From Desulfosudis oleivorans Hxd3 (GTDB taxonomy: Bacteria > Desulfobacterota > Desulfobacteria > Desulfobacterales > Desulfosudaceae), in contig NC_009943.1 in NCBI RefSeq assembly GCF_000018405.1, positions 2,421,001 to 2,485,000 of the forward strand: a stretch of DNA of 64,000 bases, read 5' to 3'. Positions 34,026 through 44,856 of the stretch are shown here, piece after piece (positions within the stretch are counted from its first letter, which is position 1; the number at the start of each line of letters is the position of its first letter). The notes beneath the pieces are model-generated. The model had not been told where the DNA came from, made no database searches, and saw only the letters and a list, made by a program, of their open reading frames with translations. A program made the translations under genes and the position numbers.

Positions 34026-35732
34026 ATGACCCAAAAAAATTCAACGGAAGACCTTGACGTCAGTCGACTGTCCGCAGACAAAAAGCTCGGCCACCTGCTG
34101 GAGAGTGTCGTCCGTGAAGTGAAACTTTATGCCGAAGGGCAGATTGAACACATTCAGAAACTGGCCCAGATCGGCCTGGCCCTGTCCGGCCAGAAAAATC
34201 TCAACACCCTGCTCGAGATGATCGTGGACGAGGCCCGGAAACTTTCCAGCGCCGATGCCGGCACCCTGTACATCGTGGAGCAGAAAAGCCGGTCCCTCCG
34301 GTTTGCCATTCTTCAAAACGACTCCATGAACATTCGAAAGGGCGGCGCAGGCGGCGACCTTTCCGATGAAATGCCCAACGTTCCCCTGGCCGACGAACAG
34401 GGCAACCCCAACCATGCCAATGTTTCCTCCTATGTGGCCCTGACCGGGGAAAGCGTCAACATCGAAGATGTGTATGAAGCCGGGGCGTTCGATTTTTCCG
34501 GCACCAAGCGGTATGACGCCGCCACCGGCTACCGCTGCAAATCCATGCTGGTCATGCCGTTAAAAAACCACGAGGACAAGATTATCGGCGTGTTGCAGCT
34601 GTTAAACGCCAAGGACCCCCAGACCGGGGAAATCATGAAGTTCCATGCGGACATCGTGGGGCTGGTCGCTTCCCTGGCCTCCCAGGCGGCCATCGCGCTG
34701 ACCAACACCCAGTTGATCGAAGATCTCAAAGCTCTTTTCTACGCATTTATCAAAAGCATTGCCACGGCCATTGATGCCAAATCCCCTTTTACCGGGGGGC
34801 ACATCAACCGGGTGGTAAGCCTGACCATGGATGTTGCCGAAGCGATTCACGGCACCAACACCGGTCCTTTTGGAGAGATGCGCTTCACCGATGACGAAAT
34901 GGAAGAACTGCGCATTGCCGCGTGGATGCATGACGTGGGCAAAATCACCACGCCGGAGCATATTGTCAGCAAGACCAACAAACTCGAAGGCGTCTTTGAT
35001 CGGATTCACCTGATCGAAACACGGTTTCTGCTGATCCTTCAGCTGATGGAAAACCGCCACCTGCGTGTCAAGATCGACCTCCTCAAAACCGACAACAGTC
35101 CGGCGGCCCTTAAAAAAATGGAGGCCATGGACCGCGAACTCCAGGCCCGGAAAGCGGAGATACTGGAAAGCCTGGAACTTTTAAAGGCCGTAAACACGAA
35201 CAAAGGCATGGTGGATGAACGTGCGGTAAAGCAGGTCCGAGAGATTGCGGCCCGCACCTACCATATCGGCGGCAACGCCTACCCCTGGTTGTCTGAGAAC
35301 GAGGCTGCCTGCCTGAGCATTCTCAAGGGCAACCTGCTGGACGAGGAACGGCGGCTGGTGGAGCAGCATGCGGAGATGACCATCAACATCACCAGGGAAC
35401 TCCCCTTTCCGGACCGTTTTTCCCACGTTCCCGAATATGCCGGGGCCCATCACGAAAAGCTGGACGGTTCCGGATATCCTCTGGGACTTACCGGTGACCA
35501 GATTCCCCTGCAGGCCAGGATCATCGCCATTGCGGATGTCTTCGAGGCCCTGACCGCGCCGGACCGGCCCTACAAACGGCCCATGCACATTTCACAGGCA
35601 TTGAAAATTCTTCAGGAGATGGCGGCGGCCGGCCACATCGACGGGGATATCGTCAGGATGTTTATCAAACAAAAAGTTTACCAGGCATACGCGGACAAAG
35701 AACTTACACCGGAGCAGCTCTCCACTGCATAA
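34026..35732 (+). CDS. GAF and HD-GYP domain protein (probable c-di-GMP phosphodiesterase)
   Basis: The 568-residue cytoplasmic protein has a GAF domain (~40-225, NTLLEMIVDEARKLSSADAG) followed by an HD-GYP domain (~240-550). The HD pair is His302-Asp303 in AAWMHDVGKITTPEHIV, and the GYP motif is HHEKLDGSGYPLGLTGDQIP, followed by IADVFEALTAPDRPYK. These are the residues for cleavage of cyclic di-GMP to GMP. A long insertion with a charged helical segment (~340-420) separates the HD from the distal motifs. The GAF may bind a small ligand that gates activity. It is monocistronic. Confidence 0.9.
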   Translation: MTQKNSTEDLDVSRLSADKKLGHLLESVVREVKLYAEGQIEHIQKLAQIGLALSGQKNLNTLLEMIVDEARKLSSADAGTLYIVEQKSRSLRFAILQNDSMNIRKGGAGGDLSDEMPNVPLADEQGNPNHANVSSYVALTGESVNIEDVYEAGAFDFSGTKRYDAATGYRCKSMLVMPLKNHEDKIIGVLQLLNAKDPQTGEIMKFHADIVGLVASLASQAAIALTNTQLIEDLKALFYAFIKSIATAIDAKSPFTGGHINRVVSLTMDVAEAIHGTNTGPFGEMRFTDDEMEELRIAAWMHDVGKITTPEHIVSKTNKLEGVFDRIHLIETRFLLILQLMENRHLRVKIDLLKTDNSPAALKKMEAMDRELQARKAEILESLELLKAVNTNKGMVDERAVKQVREIAARTYHIGGNAYPWLSENEAACLSILKGNLLDEERRLVEQHAEMTINITRELPFPDRFSHVPEYAGAHHEKLDGSGYPLGLTGDQIPLQARIIAIADVFEALTAPDRPYKRPMHISQALKILQEMAAAGHIDGDIVRMFIKQKVYQAYADKELTPEQLSTA

Positions 35733-35802
35733 TCCGGCACCTGTCACGTCAGGCTTGTTTTTCCGGCCACCTGGTAGTGAAAGTTTTTGTCCTGAACCCT
35801 CT

Positions 35803-36204
35803 CTATCGGTCCAGGGCGATCAGCAGGGCTTTTGCTTCCGGGTCCTCCATGGAGGCGGCCGCTTTTGTCTCTTTGGCCAACCGCATGCCGGAATACTGAT
35901 GGGCCGGCTCATTGATGGAGAGAAGTGTTCCCGGCTGTTCTTTGGCCCCCCCCACCAGCCAGACCCCTTGAACATCACCGACACCGGCCACACGAAACAT
36001 AGCGCCGACATAATAGGCACTGCTGTGCTTGCCCGATTTGACGGCGGCAATTTTTGTAATGGGGTACTGCTGGCCAAGCGCCACCTGAATCAGGTTTCGC
36101 TGGGCGACGCCGGCGGCTTCAACAGTAATCGTTTGCGCCGACACAACAACCGCCACTGCGATAACAGCGGCGCAAATTATCATGCTCCGTTTTCTTATGT
36201 GCAA
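35803..36204 (-). CDS. Exported protein of unknown function
   Basis: The 133-residue protein has a basic N-terminus and a signal peptide (MHIRKRSMIICAAVIAVAVV, cleavage likely after VEAAG). The mature part is small and mixed alpha/beta, with VGAMFRVAGVGDVQGVWLVG and a C-terminal ATKTKAA-like helical stretch. I do not recognise a family. GGAGGTG precedes the ATG. It is convergent with the HD-GYP gene 70 bases away, with no obvious link. Confidence 0.6.
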   Translation of the reverse strand: MHIRKRSMIICAAVIAVAVVVSAQTITVEAAGVAQRNLIQVALGQQYPITKIAAVKSGKHSSAYYVGAMFRVAGVGDVQGVWLVGGAKEQPGTLLSINEPAHQYSGMRLAKETKAAASMEDPEAKALLIALDR

Positions 36205-36500
36205 TTGCCCACCTCCGTGGTTCTCCGGTTAAAATGCGCACATAATCGGCCAATCATTTGGTTCTGCGGTCTTTTGCCTATCAGTAAACAGGTATTTTAC
36301 AACGAGGGAAAAAACAACGCCACCCTTTTTTAAATCGCGGGCAATCACAGGGGTAAAACAAACTGCTGTCATGAACGTAAAAAAGGGAGGAGAATCCGGG
36401 TATCAACGGTAAAACCGGTTGGCTTGAACGACAGCCGGTCCGCATGCGGCACAAGTTCCACCGGGGTGAACGGGCATGCCGGCTGCTGCCAGACGGGGGA

Positions 36501-37217
36501 TCAGCCCCGGTCCATTGCGTCCTGTGTAAAGAGGTACTCCACCGAGGTCAGGTTGTCCTCAAATTCCACGTTAAAGAGCTGTGCCAGGGAGTTAAGAATA
36601 ATGATGGCGTTTCTGTCGGCATCTTTTGCCGACACGCTGCCGATGCGGTCGAGAATGCCGCGGTTGACCTTCTGGACCCGCCCGTAATGGGCATCCAGCT
36701 CTTTCATCTCCAGGTCGGGGGGGGTGCCGCGCTTGTATGCGAAATACTGGCGCAGCAGATAGAATGCGGTAGTACGCACCATGGACTCCTGAATGGTGGC
36801 AAAAGGCAGGTGGAAACGGGCCATGGGCTTGAAGAGCCCCATGACGGGACAGTCACTGGTGGCCATAATAATGCCAAGAAGGGAAAAAAGCCCTTCCTGC
36901 ACGGATGTCTCCTTGCTGCAGGAGCGTTCCGGGGTGTTACAGCACACCACACAGTTATCATAGGAGAAGGACTCTTTGAAGGCGTCCACCAGTTCAGCGA
37001 TGTTTACCGCAATGGGACAATAGGGGTGCTCCTGTGAATCTAACGGGCAGATGGGGCACTGTTCATTTTCGAGCCGGGTCCAGGGGGGAGGCGCCTCGGG
37101 CCGGGGATGTAGGATGGAGATGGTTTCGGGGTCCAGACGAATGGTAAAACTCTTGCTGCTGCCGTCTTCGAACATAAATTCATATTCAATGGGATAGGCG
37201 TCCTCGGTCTGGTTCAT
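36501..37217 (-). CDS. Conserved-looking cytoplasmic protein with Cys-rich N-terminal half
   Basis: The 238-residue protein starts MNQTEDAYPIEYEFMFEDGS. Its N-terminal part holds a short beta domain (SSKSFTIRLDPETISI), and residues ~55-105 contain several Cys pairs (EQCPICPLDSQEHPYCPIAV, DNCVVCCNTPERSC) suited to binding zinc or an Fe-S cluster. The C-terminal half is helical. The start at 37217 follows GGAGG; the longer frame from 37370 runs toward the tRNA gene and is rejected. I do not recognise a function. It lies downstream of tRNA-Pro on the same strand. Confidence 0.65.
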   Translation of the reverse strand: MNQTEDAYPIEYEFMFEDGSSKSFTIRLDPETISILHPRPEAPPPWTRLENEQCPICPLDSQEHPYCPIAVNIAELVDAFKESFSYDNCVVCCNTPERSCSKETSVQEGLFSLLGIIMATSDCPVMGLFKPMARFHLPFATIQESMVRTTAFYLLRQYFAYKRGTPPDLEMKELDAHYGRVQKVNRGILDRIGSVSAKDADRNAIIILNSLAQLFNVEFEDNLTSVEYLFTQDAMDRG

Positions 37218-37384
37218 GCAATAGTCCTCCACTGATAAGTGATCAGGGAACAGGGGCACCGATGTCGTCGACACCCGGTACCCATGGTGTCGTTCCGGGC
37301 AAAGGCCCGCATATCCCCCGATTTTGTTCCCCCACCAGACGCAACCATCCATTCGGCTGGCTGGCCACAACGACTTGATTGAAT

Positions 37385-37461
37385 TGGTCGGGACGGCTGG
37401 ATTTGAACCAGCGGCCCCAGCGTCCCGAACGCTGTGCTCTACCAGACTGAGCCACGTCCCG
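37385..37461 (-). tRNA. tRNA-Pro (anticodon CGG)
   Basis: The cloverleaf reads 5' CGGGACG acceptor, anticodon stem CAGCG/CGCTG with loop TTCGGGA (CGG), T-arm GCTGG-TTCAAAT-CCAGC and acceptor CGTCCCG plus discriminator A. CCA is encoded at 37385-37387. The length is 77 bases. Confidence 0.95.
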
Positions 37462-37609
37462 ACTTGTCGTTTGTGCCTGAAGTTTTAAATAACCTTGAAC
37501 GGATTGTCAATGAAAATTGTCTGGAACCGGCCCCCTTTTCCGTGAGCCACAACGGCATGCGCCATGCCGGTCCGGCTCATCCGGTCCATTGCCGGAAGCG
37601 GCGGCAACA

Positions 37610-39388
<1,779 letters not shown>

Positions 39389-39392
<4 letters not shown>

Positions 39393-40825
39393 TTTCTGCC
39401 GTACACATCTTCCAGCCGCTCGATGTCGGTATCCTGGATGGCGGTTCCGGTCTGCACCTCGATCACTTCCAGGGGCCCGTCCCCAGCGTTTTCAAGCCGA
39501 TGGGCCACGCCTTCGGGAATATAGACCGACTGATCAGCGGTCACGGTGAAAGCATCCCTCCCTTTGGTCACGCGGGCGGTGCCGGAGAGGATCACCCAGT
39601 GCTCCGCCCGGAGAGTGTGCCGCTGAAGAGCAAGCTGCTGGCCGGGTTTTACAGTGAGCCGGTTCACGTGAAAACGCTCGCCCACCACAAGGGTTTCGCA
39701 GGTTCCCCAGGGCCGATAATCGGTCTTGTGGACCATGGCCTCGGCCCGGCTCCCGGCCTTCAACGTGTCGACGATAAGCTTCAGGTCCTGGGTCCGGTTC
39801 CGGGGACAGATCAGCACCGCGTCCGGGGTTTCCACCACCACGTGGCCGGAAAGCCCTACGGCGGCCAAAAGCCGTGATGTGGACCGAAGATAAGAGTCGG
39901 AAACATCATGGACCACCACATCCCCGGATATCACATTGGCGCTTTTGTCCTTTTCGCCCGTATGCCACAGAGCCTCCCAGGATCCCAGGTCGTTCCAACC
40001 GGCATCCAGGGGCACCATGACCCCCCGATCGGTTTTTTCCATCACCGCGTAGTCAATGGAATCAGAGGGGCAACGGGCAAAGGCATCAGCATCGAGCCTG
40101 AAAAAATCAAGGTCCCGGCATCCCGAGGAGAGTGCCTGCTCACAGGCAGCGACAATCTCCGGCACCTGCTGCCGCATCTCGTCAAGAATGTCCGCGGCCC
40201 GGAACATGAACATGCCGCTGTTCCAGAAGTACCGGCCGGATCGAAGATAGGCCCGGGCCGTTTCGGCATCCGGTTTTTCAACAAACGCCTCAATACGGGC
40301 CGCACCCTCAGTCTCAGGAGAATGGTCTTGACCGGCGGAGACCGGGTCGCCTTTTTTAATGTAGCCATAACCGGTTTCCGGTGTTGTGGGCGCCACGCCG
40401 AAAGTGACCAGCGCCCCCTCGTCCGCGTGGCGCTGCCCGGCATTCAGGGCGTCGTGAAACCGGGGAATGCCCACGATAAAGTGGTCGGCCGGCAACACCA
40501 GCAGGATTGGGTTGGAATGATCGGCCACGGCCGTGAGGGCGGCAACGGCAATGGCCGGGGCCGTGTTCCGGCCCACCGGTTCCAGCATGATGGACCGGGG
40601 CGTGATGCCGGAAAGACGAAGCTGCTCGGCCACCATGAACCGGTGATTCCCGTTGCAGATGACGATGGGCGCTCCCATGTCATTCACGCCGGACAGACGT
40701 TCCAGGGTGCTTTGCAGCATGGTCCGGTCCCCCACAAGGGCCATGAGCTGTTTGGGATAAAGTTCCCTTGAAAGGGGCCACAGGCGGGTGCCTGAGCCGC
40801 CGGCAAGAACAACGGGAATGATCAT
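39389..40825 (-). CDS. manC: Mannose-1-phosphate guanylyltransferase / mannose-6-phosphate isomerase (type II)
   Basis: This bifunctional 478-residue protein supplies GDP-mannose for glycan synthesis. The N-terminal nucleotidyltransferase (~1-340) has the signature VVLAGGSGTRLWPLSRELYPKQ and FVEKPD; the C-terminal cupin (~360-478) is the type II isomerase domain (RPWGTCETLVVGERFHVNRL, QLALQRHTLRAEHWVILSGT). The start at 40825 overlaps the cysQ stop in ATGA; the longer frame from 40981 would run into cysQ. Since manA is also in the window, the isomerase activity may be redundant or lost. Confidence 0.92.
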
Positions 40826-41673
40826 TTGCCTTTTTCGCCGGACCGGAACCCGGCGCCTTCCACTATAAACCATGGGTTTAACAGGTTTTCCTTGTTGTAT
40901 ACCATGGGGCCGCCGGTGTCGTGGCAATAAACACGGGCCCCCGCATTTTCGGCAATCGCATGACCGGCGGCGATGTCCCACTCCATGGTGGGACCGAGGC
41001 GGGGATAGAGATGGGCCCGGCCTTCAGCCACCAGGCACAGCTTCAATGAGCTGCCCGCCGGCACAAAGAGCACCTCACCGTGGGAAGTCTTCAACTTTTC
41101 CACAAAGGACTCAACCTCCGGCGTCAGATGGGACCGGCTGCCCACCACGGTCAAAGGAGAGGCGGGCCCGGCATGAAAGGGAAGCTTTTTGCCGCAATCC
41201 GCCAGGTCCTGCCACTGCTCCAGCTCGCCGGAACCGGCGGCTGCAATGGCACCGGCATCGTCCAGCCGGAAGGAACCGGCACCCTGCCCTCCCACGTACA
41301 GCACCTGCCGGACAGGGACGAAGATGGCGCCGAACACCGGGCGGCCCGCTTCCACCAGCGCGATGTTCACCGTGAATTCGCCGTTGCGTTTGACAAACTC
41401 CTTGGTGCCGTCCAGCGGATCCACCAGCCACATCTGTTCCCAACACGAACGCTCGGCAAAAGGGATGCTCCGGCCTTCCTCGCTTAACACCGGCACACGG
41501 GTTTTTCGCAGACGATCGGCGATGATACGGTGGGCCTCCTGGTCCGCCAGGGTCAGGGGCGAATCATCGGCCTTGTGCGTCACGGCAAAGTCTGAGTCGT
41601 AGACCTTCAGGATGGCCCGGCCGGCATCCACGCAGGCGCCCAGTACTATGGAAATCCAGGATTCGTTTATCAT
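40822..41673 (-). CDS. cysQ: 3'(2'),5'-bisphosphate nucleotidase (CysQ/inositol monophosphatase family)
   Basis: This Mg-dependent phosphatase of 283 residues would hydrolyse 3'-phosphoadenosine 5'-phosphate to AMP, recycling the product of sulfate activation and transfer. The metal-binding signature is WLVDPLDGTKEFVKRNGEFTVNIALVE, with a preceding SEEG and a distal WDIAAGHAI. The start at 41673 begins the fold; the longer open frame runs through the tRNA-Cys and tRNA-Gly genes and cannot be coding. An inositol monophosphatase reading is possible, but the KEF/NGEFTVNIA pattern favours CysQ. Confidence 0.9.
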   Translation of the reverse strand: MINESWISIVLGACVDAGRAILKVYDSDFAVTHKADDSPLTLADQEAHRIIADRLRKTRVPVLSEEGRSIPFAERSCWEQMWLVDPLDGTKEFVKRNGEFTVNIALVEAGRPVFGAIFVPVRQVLYVGGQGAGSFRLDDAGAIAAAGSGELEQWQDLADCGKKLPFHAGPASPLTVVGSRSHLTPEVESFVEKLKTSHGEVLFVPAGSSLKLCLVAEGRAHLYPRLGPTMEWDIAAGHAIAENAGARVYCHDTGGPMVYNKENLLNPWFIVEGAGFRSGEKGK

Positions 41674-41735
41674 CGGAAAATGTGAGAAGCCCGCTCCTGC
41701 CTTTGACGGTGACGGCGCGAAGCGAAGGAAGTTGA

Positions 41736-41810
41736 TGGAGGCGGCATCCGGATTTGAACCGGAGAGTGTCGGTTTTGCAGACCGATGCCTTACCACTTGG
41801 CTATGCCGCC
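41736..41810 (-). tRNA. tRNA-Cys (anticodon GCA)
   Basis: The acceptor GGCGGCA pairs with TGCCGCC, the anticodon stem TCGGT/ACCGA holds loop CTGCAAA (GCA), the T-arm is TCCGG-TTCAAAT-CCGGA and the discriminator is U. CCA is encoded at 41736-41738. The length is 75 bases. Confidence 0.95.
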
Positions 41811-41818
41811 AAAAAAAA

Positions 41819-41893
41819 TGGAGCGGGAAACGGGATTTGAACCCGCGACTTCGACCTTGGCAAGGTCGCACTCTACCACTGAGTTATTCCCGC
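41819..41893 (-). tRNA. tRNA-Gly (anticodon GCC)
   Basis: The acceptor GCGGGAA pairs with TTCCCGC, the anticodon loop is TTGCCAA (GCC), the T-arm is GCGGG-TTCAAAT-CCCGT (one wobble) and the discriminator is U. CCA is encoded at 41819-41821. It precedes tRNA-Cys by 8 bases and is probably cotranscribed with it and cysQ. Confidence 0.95.
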
Positions 41894-41944
41894 TCAGCAA
41901 AGATAAAACCGTCTTTTACCTTCTTATCCGGTTCTTGTCAACCG

Positions 41945-41987
41945 AAAAAATAACCGGCGCAAAGGATTTGCGGTTCCTTTGCGCCGG
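41945..41987 (-). terminator. Terminator of folD
   Basis: On the minus strand the 13-bp arms at 41987-41975 and 41966-41954 (CCGGCGCAAAGGA type) close an 8-base loop and are followed by TTATTTTTT. Confidence 0.85.
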
Positions 41988-41997
41988 TCGGTGGATA

Positions 41998-42909
41998 TTA
42001 GATCAGGCCCAGCTTGAACTTGAGGGACTTCAAGGTGTTGAGCATGAGCATGGTAATGGTCATGGGGCCCACGCCACCGGGAACCGGTGTGATGGAACCG
42101 GCAATCTCCTTGGCCGCGTCAAAATCCACATCCCCCGACAGAATGGCAACCATTTTGTTCGGGTCCTTGGCGCTGGGTTTTTCTCCCACCCGGTTTACGC
42201 CCACATCAATAACGCAGGCACCCGGCTTGATCCACTCCGGTTTGACCAGGCCCGGCACACCGGCGGCAACGATCAGAATATCGGCCCGCTTGCAGTGTTC
42301 ATCCATGTTCTTGGTCCGGGTGTGGACCACGGTCACCGTGGCGTTTGCGCCGGGGCCCTTCTGCAGCATCATGTTCGCAATGGGCTTGCCCACGATGTTG
42401 GAGCGGCCCACCACCACCACTTCCGCGCCGCTGGTCTCCACGCCGGCCCGGACGATCATCTCCTGAATACCGGCCGGGGTGCAGGGCGGGAACTTGACTT
42501 CGCTGCCGCCGATCATCAGCCGGCCCACGTTCACCGGATGGAAGCCGTCCACGTCCTTGTCCGGATCAATGGCGTTGAGCACCTTCTTCTCATCAATATG
42601 TTTGGGCAGGGGCAGCTGCACCAGAATACCGTGAATGGAATCATCCTTGTTGTACTTGTCGATCAGGGCCAGCAGGTCGGCTTCGGAAATATCCACGGGC
42701 TGGGAGTCCTGGACCTCCTTGAACCCCACCCGGTGGGCCGTCTGGATCTTCAGGGTTACGTAGGAAATGGACGCCGGGCTCTCACCCACCAGGATGGTCA
42801 CCAGCCCCGGCACCTTGCCGTGTTTTTCCTTGATCTCCTTTACCTCGGCCTCAATCTCCTTTAAAATCTCTTCCCGAATCTCGGTTCCCTTAATCAGTTT
42901 TGCAGACAT
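41998..42909 (-). CDS. folD: Methylenetetrahydrofolate dehydrogenase / methenyltetrahydrofolate cyclohydrolase
   Basis: This bifunctional C1 enzyme of 303 residues interconverts methylene-, methenyl- and formyl-tetrahydrofolate, also needed in the acetyl-CoA pathway of many anaerobes. Motifs: the catalytic YVTLKIQTAHRVG, GILVQLPLPKHIDEKKVL, DPDKDVDGFHPVNVG, VVVGRSNIVGKPIANMML and PVPGGVGPMTITMLM. The start at 42909 follows AAAGGAG; an ATG 21 bases earlier lacks a site. It is monocistronic with its own terminator. Confidence 0.95.
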   Translation of the reverse strand: MSAKLIKGTEIREEILKEIEAEVKEIKEKHGKVPGLVTILVGESPASISYVTLKIQTAHRVGFKEVQDSQPVDISEADLLALIDKYNKDDSIHGILVQLPLPKHIDEKKVLNAIDPDKDVDGFHPVNVGRLMIGGSEVKFPPCTPAGIQEMIVRAGVETSGAEVVVVGRSNIVGKPIANMMLQKGPGANATVTVVHTRTKNMDEHCKRADILIVAAGVPGLVKPEWIKPGACVIDVGVNRVGEKPSAKDPNKMVAILSGDVDFDAAKEIAGSITPVPGGVGPMTITMLMLNTLKSLKFKLGLI

Positions 42910-42998
42910 GACTACACTCCTTTCATCCATCGTTTATTTATATCACACGCTCCAACCGTCAAATCGAAATCTGAACACACCCGGCGCGTTGACCGGCG

Positions 42999-44051
42999 TC
43001 ACACCGGAAACGGTATCATATCAAGCCCCCGGCCCTCGTCAACACCAAACATGAGGTTCATGTTCTGAACCGCCTGGCCGGCGGCCCCCTTGACCAGGTT
43101 GTCGATGGCGGAGACCAGGATCAGGCGGTTGGCATGGGTATCCAGGCGAACGCCGATGTCGCAGAAATTGGTGCCCCGCACGAAACGGGTTTCCGGAAAG
43201 GCCCCCTCCCCGCACAGGCGGACAAAAGGCCGTCCCTTGTAATAATCGGCCAGGCACTGACGAACATCCTGCTCGGACACCGCCTGTTCCGGGTTCACGT
43301 AAATGGTGGACAGCATACCGCGCGTCATGGGCACCAGGTGGGGCACAAAGGTCAGGCAGACCGGTGTCCCGGCCGCTTCGCCCAGAATCTCCTCCATCTC
43401 CGGTGCGTGGCGGTGAGCCGCCACTTTATAGGCCTTGAAGGATTCGTTCACCTCGCAGAAGTGGACCCCCAATGACGGGGACCGGCCCGCGCCGCTGACA
43501 CCGGACTTGGCATCCACGATGATCATCTTCGTATCGACCAGCCCGGCCCTGGCCAGCGGAATCAGCGGCAGCAGAACGCTGGTGGGATAACAGCCCGGAT
43601 TGCCCACCAGATCGGCCTTTTTTATCTTTTCCCCATAGACCTCGCAGAGCCCGTAAACGCTCTTTTTGCAGAGTTCCTTCGCGGTGTGGGCCTGGTAATG
43701 GCGTTCATAGGCCGCCACATCGGAAAACCGGAAGTCGGCGGACAGGTCCACCACCCGCACGCCCCGATCCAGCAGTTCCGGCACAATGCTCATGGGCAGT
43801 TTGTGGGGAAGCGCGGTAAAAACGATATCGGCCCGCTCACAGATGGGTTCCGGCGCAAACGTCTCGCACACCAGAGAAACGGCTGTTCCCACCGCCGGAT
43901 AGACCTGGTTAAAAGGGACGCCGGCATACTGGCGGGACGTAATGGCGGTGATCGTGACATCCGAATGCCCGGCCAGCAGTCGCACCAGCTCGGCCCCGGC
44001 ATATCCCGTGGCCCCTACCACCGCGGCCCGAATGCTTCCACTTTTTAACAT
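42999..44051 (-). CDS. argC: N-acetyl-gamma-glutamyl-phosphate reductase
   Basis: This NADPH-dependent enzyme makes N-acetylglutamate semialdehyde in arginine synthesis. The 350-residue protein has the Rossmann start AAVVGATGYAGAELVRLL, catalytic Cys in VGNPGCYPTSVLLPLIPL, and the SGVSGAGRSPS and YKVAAHRHAPEMEEIL blocks. GAGGCAG precedes the ATG. No other arginine gene is adjacent. Confidence 0.95.
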   Translation of the reverse strand: MLKSGSIRAAVVGATGYAGAELVRLLAGHSDVTITAITSRQYAGVPFNQVYPAVGTAVSLVCETFAPEPICERADIVFTALPHKLPMSIVPELLDRGVRVVDLSADFRFSDVAAYERHYQAHTAKELCKKSVYGLCEVYGEKIKKADLVGNPGCYPTSVLLPLIPLARAGLVDTKMIIVDAKSGVSGAGRSPSLGVHFCEVNESFKAYKVAAHRHAPEMEEILGEAAGTPVCLTFVPHLVPMTRGMLSTIYVNPEQAVSEQDVRQCLADYYKGRPFVRLCGEGAFPETRFVRGTNFCDIGVRLDTHANRLILVSAIDNLVKGAAGQAVQNMNLMFGVDEGRGLDMIPFPV

Positions 44052-44529
44052 GATGCGCTGCCTCAGTAACTATTTAAAATGATAAAGAAACAATGATACA
44101 TATGCATAATTTGCGAATAATTGCACTATTTGGCCTGAATGGCAACACTTTTTCACCGGCCCTGTTTCCGGCCCGCGGTATCGTTCGAGCGACGGCTGGA
44201 AAAAGCGCCGGTTTTCCGTTAATCCTTCTCAAAGTGCGCTGAAACAGTGAAAAAGGTGGATTTAGCGCGCAAGGTGTGCGAAAAGAGAACCGGCCGGCAC
44301 AGTCCGCGTGTGCGGCGCCTGAAAAAGGTGAATTCCGGGCCGGTGGCGGCGCTAAGACAAGGGCATGGTGTCCAAAATAGTTCCCAAAAGGACTTTTACG
44401 CTTTATAACCATCTGAATTTAAAAATTGCGGGGATAAGGCTGAAAACTAAGTTATCTCTGGAGAAGCAAATCTTTTATACACCACGTCGGGGCATCAATG
44501 GCAGGCCCCGCCCATTGCAGCGCAGCCGA

Positions 44530-44620
44530 GCGCAAATGCTTTTTTCGGAAAAAGCGGGCAAGCTGTTTGAGCACCGCGAAGCGGGCGAGTTCCTGCCCGC
44601 GCCGAAAAAAGCGTTTGTGC
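44530..44620. repeat. Long imperfect palindrome (nested inverted repeats)
   Basis: Outer 19-base arms (44530-44548 and 44602-44620) match with two differences, and inner arms GCGGGCA (44554-44560) and TGCCCGC (44594-44600) match exactly. The element adjoins the GTACTTTTCTT palindrome 40 bases on. Together they look like one interspersed repeat family known between genes in many proteobacteria. Confidence 0.65.
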
Positions 44621-44661
44621 GAGGGAAGCCGAAGGCCAAGCTGCACGGGCCGGTTCTTTTG

Positions 44662-44689
44662 GTACTTTTCTTGCCGCCAAGAAAAGTAC
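44662..44689. repeat. GTACTTTTCTT palindrome, copy 1
   Basis: A 12-bp perfect stem GTACTTTTCTTG/CAAGAAAAGTAC with a 4-base loop. A second copy with a 13-bp stem lies at 61888-61916, and the two share flanking sequence (CCAAGCTGC, then TTCTTTTG just before). Confidence 0.75.
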
Positions 44690-44856
44690 ACGGATAAACA
44701 GGATAAGGGAAATAATCTTTGATAGCGCCGCTGTAAAGACAATTCGATTTCGATACCGATACCGATAGCGATTTCGATAAACAACCGGGGATATGTCCCG
44801 CCATGATTAAAACTGTTTTGGGACAATAATGACGAGAAACAAAACAAAGATATAAA

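Larger units (their letters stand above)
44052..44856. other. 805-base intergenic region with a repeat cluster
   Basis: The first ~480 bases contain no gene or clear signal that I can support; they must include the leftward argC promoter. The rest holds two palindromic elements (44530-44620 and 44662-44689) and then an ATC/GAT-rich run (about 44740-44785). Open frames across the palindromes occur on both strands but follow the repeat and are not credible genes. Confidence 0.6.

Noticed and set aside
37243-37455. A minus-strand frame reading MAQSGRAQRSGRWGRWFKSS.
   Set aside because: It is a translation of the tRNA-Pro gene; this peptide pattern is a familiar artefact of tRNA genes.
41674-41871. 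N-terminal extension of cysQ through the tRNA-Cys and tRNA-Gly genes.
   Set aside because: The extension lies on structural RNA genes and adds no conserved residues; the start at 41673 begins the known fold.
44365-44697. Open frames on both strands across the palindromic repeats.
   Set aside because: They follow the repeat structure and have no independent coding evidence; such frames are often mis-annotated as hypothetical proteins.
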